Assembly: GCF_902459465.1 (NCBI RefSeq)
Contig: NC_047078.1
Coordinates: 9,448,333-9,512,332 of the forward strand
Origin: Asterias rubens
Lineage: Eukaryota; Echinodermata; Asteroidea; Forcipulatida; Asteriidae
DNA length: 64,000 nucleotides
Reading direction: 5' to 3'
Both the position numbers and the translations under genes were made by a program. The notes beneath the pieces are model-generated. The model had not been told where the DNA came from, searched no databases, and saw only the letters and a list, made by a program, of their open reading frames with translations. How positions within the stretch are numbered: position 1 is the stretch's first letter; each line of letters starts with the position of its first letter. Below are positions 1 through 10,400 of this stretch, in pieces.

Positions 1-652
1 CAAGACAGATACACTGTTTGTATCCAACCCTACTATTTTTCCAGTTTATTGTGAATTAGAACAGAACAGCATCTTTTTAATTTAAAACAAATTAGATGTT
101 TCTTTGGTGATAATGAGTGATTAAGTGGTGGCCCCAAACAACAATGTTTTCAACCAAAGACAGTAAAAATGCATGAGGGCAAACTTTACTATTATTGAGA
201 ATTTTTTTACAAACAAGAAAGTTCATGACGAAACTAGAAAACTATTTGTGCGAAACTCAGCAGTGTTTTTTTATCTACCTTAGTTTGATCAAACCTCAAA
301 AGAATAAGGATGAAAAAATGAAAAGTAATCTTTATGAAAAATAATAATCAAAGTGGCACATGGTCAAGAAATTCATGATCCACATTTTCGGAAAATGCCG
401 ATGAGGGCGCTGTTTGAATTTGTAACGGTACCAAAAAATGTGTGCAGACAAAAACAACAAAACCTAGCTGAACGACACCTTTATTATATATAATTAATAC
501 TAAATGATACAACAATGAAGTTGATGAACATTGAAAGAAAACCTTCAATTAAGCCCTAATTCATAAGCATAGACAACAAATCAAATTAAAACTGTAACAT
601 TCGATTCAGCGGGTACACAGGCCAAATGCACAAAATTAAAATGGAAACTTAC

Positions 653-724
653 CGTGATGGCAACATCATCATCATGAAGGATGAGGGCACTGTAGATACA
701 GGCAAGTTCAGATTGAGACGCCAT
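653..724 (-). CDS. RPLP1: 60S acidic ribosomal protein P1, first coding exon (partial gene)
   Basis: P1 forms the lateral stalk of the large ribosomal subunit with P0 and P2 and recruits elongation factors. The 24 codons begin MASQSELACIYSALIL and continue HDDD, matching the conserved N-terminal helix of eukaryotic P1 almost residue for residue (from memory of the family). The ATG is at 722-724 on the minus strand. A consensus donor (ACG|gtaagt) ends the exon at 653 in phase 0, the intron position I would expect before the EDK segment. Positions 1-652 are intron 1; I found no second exon there, so the rest of the gene lies left of the window. The gene is head to head with OAF. Confidence 0.9.
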
Positions 725-1163
725 TTCGGATAAAAGGGGTATTTGGCTACCTTTTTATGCCAAAAGAAATTTTGGATGGTTCCTCAAAAGGGTACACGTC
801 GCCGGATTTGGCCTTAGCTCGGGAAGAGAACGGTGCACCTTCGTGAAGATTGATTGCGAAAGGACAGTACATGGGAGATCATTCCATTATTAATGGGGGC
901 TAAAACACCATTGGTCTATATTGTACGCAACTTACGTCCTTGTTATAGGAAAACAAGTGTTTTAAGTGAGTTAAATGAAAGTAATTTAACTAAAACGTAA
1001 TATTCAGTTCTAATTATTTGATATATGACATCGACTTGTTTGATTTCATTTATTCAAAAAGTTTCATAGGTAGAGGGGGGAAAAAGAACACCTGTTTGTA
1101 AAATGAAATTACCCAGAGCTTTACGCCCTCTACATTCCCAAAATAGTTAGTTTAAAATCCAAA
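725..1163. promoter_or_regulatory. Divergent promoter region between RPLP1 and OAF
   Basis: Only 439 bases separate the two start codons, so both promoters and 5' UTRs must lie here or overlap the first exons. I see no clear TATA box at a sensible distance. The right edge runs into AAAATGGCGGCC, a YY1-like motif that contains the upstream OAF ATG. Transcription start sites cannot be fixed from sequence alone. Confidence 0.5.
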
Positions 1164-4100
1164 ATGGCGGCCAACAGAAGGACGTCTTTTTTCAACAAGC
1201 CTAACAAAACGTCAAATTTAAAGCCTATAATTTGTGATGTTATGACAAAAATTACCTTAATTTTTATCTGTGTTAATATAGTATCATCTCAACTTGTAAT
1301 CAACGTAAAAAACAAAGGTGGCGATCTTATACAAGAGACGTTAACTGGCGAACCGGACAAAAATACGATCAGTCTGGAATTTCAGAAGTTGGATGGAACT
1401 TACCTGAAAATGCGAATTGACTTCAAGTCGGTAAGATTGTTGGCAGGAATACTGTACCTTATTGTTTGTTGAATAATGATGGTCAATGCTTCAACATATT
1501 TACTCCCGACGAGTTCATTGCAAGTTGATTGAAAGAACAGGATTTTGTTTTGCTTTGAAATTTGTTTTGAAATTTGATAACAAGTAAAATTAACAACAGA
1601 TTCAAATCATCATGGGTCGCACTAATTCCGACAACTCACGACAACTCACGACAACAATTTTTAAATGCACTTAAACAGAACATTTTAACATAATTCAACC
1701 GGTATATATATGCACAAGAGTCATATGCATCCAAATCACTTTCAAACTGTTGAAAAAATTGTATTTTTAAGTGTACAAAAAGTGTTTTTTATCCCGAATT
1801 TAGTAATGAACGGAAATATCCGCCATGTTGTCTTTCAACGTACTTGAACGATTCCATTACACCGCAGGGGTAATACAATATGCAAGATGATTATTTACCA
1901 TTTAATGTGCCTCTCATAGTCCCCATAGAGTTTTAAAAAATATTGTATTTAAATCTTCCCTTTTATAGAATTCCAGAGTGTCGGCTTAGTACATGTACGT
2001 AACAGAAAAAAAAAAAAAACAGCAGCTAAAACCAAAAAGAAAAAAATACAACTCGGCCCTCTGAAATTACCCATGCACCCTGCGGTGTAATAGAATCGTC
2101 CAAGGTACGTCGAAAGACAACATGGCGATTATTTCCGTTTGCTACTAAATTCGGGGTAAAAAACATTAGATGCATATGACTCTTGTGCATATAATTAATG
2201 GTTGACTTATGTTCAAATGTTTTGTTAAAGTGCATTTAAAAATTGTTGTCGTGAGGGGTCGTGAGTTGTCGGTATTTAGTGCGACTGCAAATCATCATGA
2301 ACTTGGTTTGCATAAACATCATTCATTTTATTTTATTATTTATTATGTTGATTAATTATAGGCCTATTAATTATAAAATATGGAAAAAATATGGAAAACA
2401 TTTTACCATTGTGTTTTGGAAGAAATACAGCTATCCTTTTCCCCTCCACAATCCCTCACAGAATGAGGTACAATTTACAAACATTTGAAAGCACAGCAAA
2501 CAAATGATAAAGAAACACTGTCATGATTGTACTTTGTCACTGTCCAGTGTCAGTGTCTGTCAGTGTCACCGAACTGAAACAGAACAAACATGACGAAGCC
2601 TGGCTGCGCCTGCCCTGTCAGTATCAACACCCCCACCCCAGGATTGTTAATGTTGACTGTCTGCCAGGATATGCATAAAACCAACATATTTTTATCAGTG
2701 AACATTTGAAAGTGATTATGCACTTCCGTTTTCATCAAGACACTCCACTCTCCCCCCTCCCCTAGAACTACGATATGACTAATGACAATAATGACGTTCT
2801 ATATGACTACCACCCCCCCCCCCCAACCCCACTCACCAGGCAGGAGTATTCAAGTAAGCTTGGTTCATACTTCTTGCGAATGCAAACACAAAGCGAATAC
2901 TGACGTCACAAACACTCCCATTAGCAGCAGTTGAGCTGCAGTGTCACCGAGTGTCAGAGTTGTGACATCAATTTTCACATCGCATTCAAATTCGCAGGAA
3001 CTTGAGAAGTAAGAAGAGCTCGTGCTTGAGTTGAGGCTATGACTTTAAAATAATCATCTTCTAAACTTACACAATTTCAGGAGGTGCAGATCTTCAAGAT
3101 GACAGTACTGGGTGAAGAGGAGAGACTCGATGACAAACAGCATCAGTCAATGTGCTTCGTCTTCAAATTCCTCAAGTCTGAGTTCATTACCGCTGATGCC
3201 ATGTCCAAACTTCGCCAGGTAAGTAAGTCAGAATAAATAGATCATGATGGAGCTCCAGTAAAACGTTGGCTTGTGGTCAAGTCGTTAATATCGTGATAGC
3301 ATAATACACTCAGTACCTAGCTCTAATGGATGTCGGACACTATGTACCTTTGCCACTCCGTACCCTGGAAACTTTGTACCTTCGACACTTCGTACCTTCC
3401 AGAAACTTCATACCATAATAACCAAACTGGTCACTTCGTAATGTGTACCCTCAGCCGAGTTATTTCATAATCCTCTGATCTCCATGAGCATGGTGTGGGC
3501 GGGGTGGGATCTCCCAAGCTGGGCAGCTGAATTCTCTCCCCACACTTATTTTGAACATGCACAAAATAAGCAGAGCTGGGTGGTGGCCAGCAGTACTGTC
3601 GTGATGTACATGATAGAGTCTCTAACTTGACAAACTGATGGATTTTTACAGCAGTCGTTCCCGACCTGATAACTTTTTGAGATCGTCAGGGTGATGGGCA
3701 TTGTCTTCGTAAGGTCGCAGAGCTGTGTGGACAGGGTATTAGCAATCGGAGACTGCTCTCGCAAGATTACTTCTCTTGTGTAAGTCTGCTGGTTTCTGTC
3801 AAGCAAGATTTTTCTGTGCTTGGCAAGTTTTCTACGGGCTTGATGAAAATGGTCCCTGCTTTCACACTGTTTATTCTGAAAATTGTTTGTTTTTTACAGA
3901 AAAATCCTGGCACGATCAGGAATCCCGAAGAAGACAAAGGTCAAGAGAGACTTATCATGACCCTCGGGGTAAACCTTGACCTTGCCAAGAGTATCAGCCC
4001 GTACGTATTCAACATGTGTTCCAAGGCGGAGACGTTAATCTTTAGCAGGGAGTCGGATCTCAAGGCGTGGTCTGCTGGTAAGTAGGGATTCGTCTCAGTA

Positions 4101-4891
4101 AAAACCCAAACTAATCGACACTCATCTTCATGAGGGCAAAGCCATTTTAGTTTTGCAAAAGTCACCACTATGGGATAACTTTGAAGGAGCATCACAGGGT
4201 TGCCCGTAACTTTTTTAGTGACTGCCAGCAGGCCATGGGCCCAATTTCATTGCTCTGCTTACTGTAAGCAAAGAATCAGCGCTTGTGGAAGCAAGCAATT
4301 CTGTGCTTAGATCAAGCAAGCTAGGAATGTTGGCTTGTCCGAGTGAGTACTCAACATTACTAGCCATTCTACATTTACACAGCTAGCGCAGAATTTTGGC
4401 GCTTGCATGTAAGGGGAGCCATGAAATTGGGCTTTTTCACGAGTTGATCTGTCATGGGAAGCTTTTCAAACTTAACTAGCCAGCCAGACCACTTGAAAAG
4501 AATTGTAATTGGTTCTAGGGTGTTTTAACTGGCATTTGGTCAGCAGACCTATTGTATACTAACATGACCTTAACACTTTGGTACTTGTTTTTGTTTGTTT
4601 ACAGGCAACAACCAGACCTACACGTCGCTGCTTGGAGCTGCCCACCAATTCCCAATGGCCACCACACCTCGCTGTGATACCGTGAAAGAAACCGACCAGC
4701 CATGTGTCTGTCGGTTACCAATCTGTATTGGTTGGTACCCCTGTGGGCTGAAGTACTGTCGTGGGAGAGACTCGGCCGGGAAGACTGTTAGCTATCGCTG
4801 CGGAATAAAAACTTGCAAGAAATGTCGCGTCTTTGATTATTATGTCGAGCAGAAATTGAACTGCATGTGGGAATCGGTGTATAAAGACTGA
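1164..4891 (+). CDS. OAF: Out at first (OAF) homologue, four exons
   Basis: Exons: 1164-1430, 3081-3218, 3900-4077, 4605-4891; all junctions are GT-AG and in phase, giving 289 residues (human OAF is about 273). Conserved features are VQIF then LGEEER in exon 2, AMSKLRQ before exon 3, and the cysteine-rich tail PCVCRLPI, WYPCGLKYC, YRCGIKTCKKC. OAF proteins are secreted and of poorly known function; the Drosophila gene is named for its upstream position. The first ATG (1164) gives a 26-residue polar leader. Met27 (1242) would start directly with a normal signal peptide (MTKITLIFICVNIVSS), so either start could be used. Introns 1 and 3 hold mobile elements. Confidence 0.92.
1615..2287. mobile_element. 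Long inverted-repeat DNA element with 12-bp target duplication
   Basis: Two arms of about 220-250 bp are imperfect inverted copies: the left begins GGTCGCACTAATTCCGAC and the right ends GTTGTCGGTATTTAGTGCGAC. The element is bounded on both sides by the direct repeat CAAATCATCATG (1603-1614 and 2288-2299). Long TIRs with a 9-12 bp duplication suggest a Mutator-like non-autonomous element; that class is an inference. It has no transposase ORF. It lies in OAF intron 1. Confidence 0.8.
2805..2824. repeat. Poly-C tract
   Basis: A run of mostly C (accacccccccccccccaacccc) in OAF intron 1, inside a C-rich and T-rich stretch from about 2620 to 2840. Confidence 0.7.
2859..3003. mobile_element. MITE with GTTCATACTTC / TGCGAATGC ends
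   Basis: Left end reads ttggttcatacttcttgcgaa and the right side returns with gcattcaaattcgcaggaac. The same family occurs at 14680-14860, 23005-23165, 23340-23482 and truncated at 35345-35400, always with a central GACGTCAC-like segment or its remnant. This copy lies in OAF intron 1, about 80 bp before exon 2. Confidence 0.65.
4237..4432. mobile_element. GGGCCCAATTTCAT-type MITE in OAF intron 3
   Basis: Starts gggcccaatttcattgctctg and ends with the inverted match ggagccatgaaattgggc. Inner sequence is rich in the AAGCAAGC/GCTTGCTT motif typical of this family. Other copies: 13609-14225, 17589-17821, 23171-23330, 39299-39434, 54377-54618, 63433-63975. Confidence 0.75.
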
Positions 4892-5820
4892 AGATAAAAC
4901 TCCTGGATAAAATCTGCTACGCTTGCAATTGTGCTAGGCAAAAGCTTAGCAGACATCGGCTACCAGCTAAAAAGACACATTGTGCATATATTGCTCGACA
5001 GTGGTTCCCTGCTTAGGAACATCGCTAAGCAAAATCGATTGGATCTCAAACAGCTTCTGCTTTTGAGATAGCCATGAATTTACATCTTATTGGATGACAT
5101 TATTTAAGGTTAAGTAAATTGATTAAGTTTTCACTTATTTTTGTATGACACTTCTAAGCTCTACAAAGCCAGCAAATTCTAAGTCTAGTTCTTTTCTTAT
5201 TGACAAAGTAAAAATGCAAAGGCATTCCTCCTCTTTCTGAAAAAAATCTATACGGCCAAGTCTTCAATAATAAAGAAGCTTTGGTGGTCAATGAAACACT
5301 ATTAATGATGATTACAAGACGCCCTTTGGAGACTCAAGTTTTCCTTGACTATATCAAAAAACAAAAACGACCTAGTGGTAATTTTTTTACTTGTGATACA
5401 TGAAGAGTTTTGGTGGTACTTTTACAAGATAAGTTTTTAAATTAAAGGTACAAAGTCACCCTTTGGCAATCTTTGTGTAGATTCAAATTGTTCTTGACTA
5501 ATCCAACGAACTAGCCAGTCGGACCACTTCAACAGTATTTTTGACTGGTCCTCTTGTGTTTTTAAAGCTAACATTTGGGGAATGAACCACTATTGATGGA
5601 GAGTGTTGTGAACCAACATAAACACCTTGTAATGTTTTATTTATTACAATTCCAATCATGTGCTAAAGCATATTTTGATATTATCTTAACTTGCAAAAAA
5701 AAACTTTAAATGAACAGAAGTAATGTGTCCGTATGCAGAATTTGATTTTTTTTAATCAAAACTTCAATTCAATTCTTTTGTTGTTGTATATTTGTAAATA
5801 AAGTTCATATTCTTTTGTAA
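4892..5820 (+). terminator. OAF 3' UTR with poly(A) signal
   Basis: No further ORF follows the OAF stop. An AATAAA at 5797-5802, followed within 25 bases by a T-rich stretch (tcatattcttttgtaag), is the likely cleavage signal, which would make a 3' UTR of about 0.9 kb. Confidence 0.6.
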
Positions 5821-6514
5821 GAATTGTTTCAAGTTTCACATTCATTTTCTCTTGAATTATAATATATTGTCATCATTCACATCTTCAAATTCCAGGATTG
5901 GTTTCCATGGTGACGATAAAATAACACAAGCTAACAGTCAATTTAAACTTCCGTCAGATTTGTTGTAAACTTAGTTTCACAACTTTTACAAAACAAAATA
6001 TTGAACGAACTGTGTTCACATATTTGATGAATATTCGTGCTACAATATTTCACCATCTTTTAAAAAGTCTTTCAGCTCAGCTAAGAAAATGCTTCTTAGC
6101 TAATTTCTTTGATAAGCACAAAATGAGTGGGCACCAGTAGAAAAAGTGTAAACTTAATGGAATTATGTCCAGGAATATTACTGCTAAGCATTGCAGTTCT
6201 GTGCAAGTCTTTGTGCTTACAGGCTTTATAAAATTTGACACTAAACACTTTTTTTTCGTCGGGGGAACTTCGATAAGGCCAAACAGCAGATACATTTTGT
6301 TTTACCATACAAGCATTAAATGCAAGTGGTTGAATGCTACAAAATCTTCACTGCGCTGAAACATCTTTTCAATGTATGCTTAATTTACTTAAATATTTAC
6401 ACACTATGTACAACATATTAATTTTAACAGTTAAAGAAGGGATTATTTTTCAGGGGAAAGTACAGTACATGCACCGCACCACTACATGGATTGTTGCTTA
6501 GTACTTAATAAAAA

Positions 6515-6739
6515 ATTCATAAATACCCATAGTTTTAAGATGCTTGATTTTCAAATTCTAAATCTGAGGTCCGAAATAAAATTCGTTGAAAATTACTTCT
6601 CTCTCAAAAACTACCTTACTTCAGAGGGAGCCATTTCTCACAATGTTTTATACTATCAACCTCTCCCCCATTACTCATTACCAAGTAAGGTTTTATGGTT
6701 ATAATTATTTTGAGTAATTACCAATAGTGTCCACTGCCT
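6515..6739 (+). mobile_element. TTAA-family MITE, 3' part
   Basis: Matches the right two thirds of the TTAA family, from the inner 'gaggtc' palindrome arm to the terminal CCAATAGTGTCCACTGCCT followed by TTAA (6740-6743). The left end is missing. It lies between OAF and RBBP5. Confidence 0.75.
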
Positions 6740-6814
6740 TTAACTCAAAACTAGTCTCTATTTCTCTGTAAGTAATATCAGCATTATGGTATACACATGT
6801 ACTGTTGAATGTTT

Positions 6815-7140
6815 ATGAAGGAACCCAATGGAAACTTCAGTCATATTATACAATGTCTATGGGAAGAATGGAAACTTCAGTCATACAGGGTCTATGGGAA
6901 GCATCAGGAACATCAAGTGGAACAGTCAGTCTATGACACAGGGTCTATAGGAAAAACGGGGAACCCAATGGAAAAGTCAGTCATACTATACAGGGTCTAT
7001 AGGAACCATCGGGAACCCAATGGAAAAGTCAATTATATTATACAGGGTTTATGGGAATCATTGGGAACCCGATGGAAAAGCCATCTTTATTATACAGGGT
7101 CTTTGGGATCTTAGGGAACCCAATGGAAAGGCCATTTTTA
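6815..7140. repeat. Minisatellite, about 52-bp unit
   Basis: The phrase GGGAACCCAATGGAAAAG recurs near 6818, 6958, 7010, 7063 and 7116 with TATACAGGGTCTATGGGAA between copies; spacing is about 52-53 bp in the right half. It lies just beyond the RBBP5 stop codon, so it is probably in the RBBP5 3' UTR. Positions 6924-7095 are duplicated at 8941-9112. Confidence 0.85.
7086..7091 (-). terminator. Likely RBBP5 poly(A) signal inside the minisatellite
   Basis: TTTATT on the plus strand is AATAAA on the minus strand, about 90 bases after the RBBP5 stop codon. No nearer canonical signal was seen. It is part of a minisatellite unit. Confidence 0.45.
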
Positions 7141-7179
7141 CCGAGAGATGTCAAAGTGTTGTAGGAGTTTTTTCTTACT

Positions 7180-7442
7180 TCAATCGTCGTGAATTCTCCT
7201 GTGTTTTGATTTTCCTCGTCTGCCGTCGCTCGTTCCTTTTTGCTTTCCGGGAGGCGGACCTCTTCGTTTTGTCTTACCGTCGCTCTTGTTGGACAGGAGG
7301 GGATGGAGTTCTACAAAGATAAAGATAAACAACTCTTAAAGAACAAAGGAGTTACAAGAAACATATTGGCAGGCCCAAACTCAATATTCCCAACAATAAG
7401 CGGGAAAGTAGTAGTGGGAACGCCATTATCGTACAAGCACCG

Positions 7443-7486
<44 letters not shown>

Positions 7487-10400
7487 GTAATAATAACACA
7501 GCATTTGTAAAGTACACTTTATCTGTGTGACATTCAAAGGATATCTTTACAGGCTAATCTGAAGAGATGGGTTTTGAGAGAATGTTGGAATCACGAGATG
7601 TCATGTATCGTAGTGAGATCTCTGTAGTCGCAATTAAAAACGCAGCCCAATTAGCAACCATTCAAAGTAGGAATAACTGCTTGATCGGCATTAGTCTGTG
7701 TGTGATCGTAGAGGCAGCGAGTCTGCAAGACTTTTGACATAGAAGCAGCACATTAGTGTGGAGTCTTTAATTTGACAAATCGATTGTGTCCCGTCATGAT
7801 AAGTTTTTGAAATCGGGGTGATCGGCATGGTCTTTGTAAGGTCATAGAGCTGTGTGAATGGGGTATTCATGAAGTACCTCTCAGAATACACACTAACTGA
7901 AAGATTGATTATGGAAGCCAAAGCCCAAGGTTTGGAAACGTCGAGGGGGGTTCCAGAAAACGGATTTCCGGTTAAAAAAGAAGAAATCTCATCCCCGAAT
8001 GTTGGAATACCAAGGTGGATATCAAGATCCTCTTACCGTCTGGGGTGTCTCCATGGAGCTCTATATCAACAACTTTTACTTTCTTCTTCTTGGGGGAAAG
8101 GAGGGAAGATTCTTTGGGGGCTACTCTCTTCTGGGTTTCTGCCTGCGGAGGTTCATCCGTCTAAAGTTTCAGGTAAACAAAAATGGTTTTGATCAGTATG
8201 AGTCCTTGAGTCATTAATTTCCAGTTCCTTTCAGAACCAACACTACTCAAAAGAATTATTCACATGGTGTTACCCCAAACCTCTCCTAGTTCTACTTCCA
8301 CCATGCAAAGTTTCAAATCCAACTCTTGTCCTTGATCGATCTTACAGACTTTATTACTTGACACTTAAGACTTAGAGCAAACTGAATGAAATGCTGAGTT
8401 GTTAACCACCGGTTCTTTTCAGAACCAACACTACTCAAAAAGATATATTCACATGGGGTTACCGAAAACCTCTCTTACTTCCACCATGCAAAGTTTCAAA
8501 TCCTACTGATATAAAGGTAGTACGATCTTACTGGGTCTGATGTTGGTGCCCACGTAGGCTCCTCAGGTTCATCGACCTCTGGTGAGATGGGAAGATACAG
8601 TAGAGCTTTTTCATCCTCTGCTTCTTCATCACTGCCAAAACGAAAACAATAAACAGACTTATACATATTTCTCTTTACTTTATAGGGTTGCATTACAGTA
8701 TGATCATGACAGTATAAAAGAAAAATGATTTGGGGGTTGATCAAAGAAAAATTGACTACAGTGGGCCTCAAACCAACGCCCTCCGAAATAAACAAGCCGG
8801 CTCCCTACCAACAGACCGATCCATTAAGCTCCGCCCCATTGCGTATTGACCAATCACAACGCAACGAAGGTCCGACACTATCTAGTCATATGTTTGTGGT
8901 CTCCGTAAGGATGTTGGCATGGGTATCATCTACTAGGAAAAGTCGGTCTATGACACAGGGTCTATAGGAAAAACGGGGAACCCAATGGAAAAGTCAGTCA
9001 TACTATACAGGGTCTATAGGAACCATCGGGAACCCAATGGAAAAGTCAATTATATTATACAGGGTTTATGGGAATCATTGGGAACCCGATGGAAAAGCCA
9101 TCTTTATTATACTAGGAGCCTGGCTGGTAGAGCAGCAACAATACAGTCCCAAATTTTGACGAAGCAATTTTGGTTAAGTACCTTGCTCAAGGGCACAAAT
9201 GTCATGAATGAGATTCATACCCACACTCTGTTGCTGACAACACTAGAGCTTGGGTTTGGTGAACTAGATCGCTCGGCCACAGCACGCCACTTCTTCAGAG
9301 TTGGGACCTTCCTTTTCTTGAGAATGTTACCAGCCAAACTACCATGTCTTGTGTACAGTTTGTGGCTGGTTTTCAATCAAGATTTGTTTCTCAAGCAGCT
9401 CTAAAAAAAGATTGGGTTTGAGTGTTTGAAAAAAAACAAATTCATGAAGCCTGTAAAAGTACAAAAAAAACTTGCTAAGCAAAGAAAAGTATGTACCTGC
9501 TTAGGAAAGCTGCGATCGGTTCAACGGCAAGAACGTCTACCTCTTCATCTTCTACTGCTACATCTAAACACCACAAAAAGATTTTAAAAAGAAATCATCG
9601 ATAAAAACAAAACGGTGAAATCCATTTCTAAAACGGTTAACATTTTTTTAATAAGCTACTTCGTCATAAACCAATGCTACTTTATCCCTTGAAGAGAAAA
9701 TCGATAACTTACCAACGGGATCAACGACAGATTTATCCTCATCTTCTATATCAAATTCACTCTCCCGTTCTTCGTACTCAACGTTCTCATCCAGCTCCTT
9801 GAAGTCTGGGGCGTAGGCGCTCCAATTCTCCTGCAAACGAACGTGAAAGAAGAGGTATTTGAATCTTTACGTTTTCAGAAAATGGGTAGAATGGGCCGTT
9901 AGAAACGTCAAGACCCCAAAAAAAAAATCTTTTCAGAGGCAACACTCAGACGCCAAAAAAAACAAAATTCTCAACTTCAACTAACAATTTCTTTGTTAAA
10001 CTTTCTGCTCAACTTTAATAGAAAAGTTGCCAATTACACGAAACTGTACATGTATTATTTTTTCGTTTTTGCAGAAAAAAACTCCTGAATAATTTTTAAA
10101 AACATTCATAAACACAACTGCAAAGCAAAGTTTTTTGTTCTCATCATTGCACAGAACTCAAGCTCTGGTGTTTCTCTTCAGCAGAGTGTGGGTTTGAATC
10201 CCGGTCGTAAAACCTGTGTCCCTGAGCAAGACACTTAACTATAATTGCTTCTCTCCACCCAGGTAAATGGGTACCTGTGAGAGCAGGGATGGTTCTTGTG
10301 ATTGATTTAGCTGAGTGGCACATATTTTTAGCACAGGCTGTCTACGCCCCAGGGAGCTGAGATGGTTTAAGGAATGAATTAAATGGCCCAGTAACCAGGG

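Noticed and set aside
1-652. snoRNA in the RPLP1 intron
   Set aside because: Ribosomal-protein introns often host snoRNAs, but I saw no convincing C/D or H/ACA box pairs on the minus strand.
7240-7537. Asn-, Leu- or Tyr-rich open frames
   Set aside because: Produced by the (TAA)n microsatellite.
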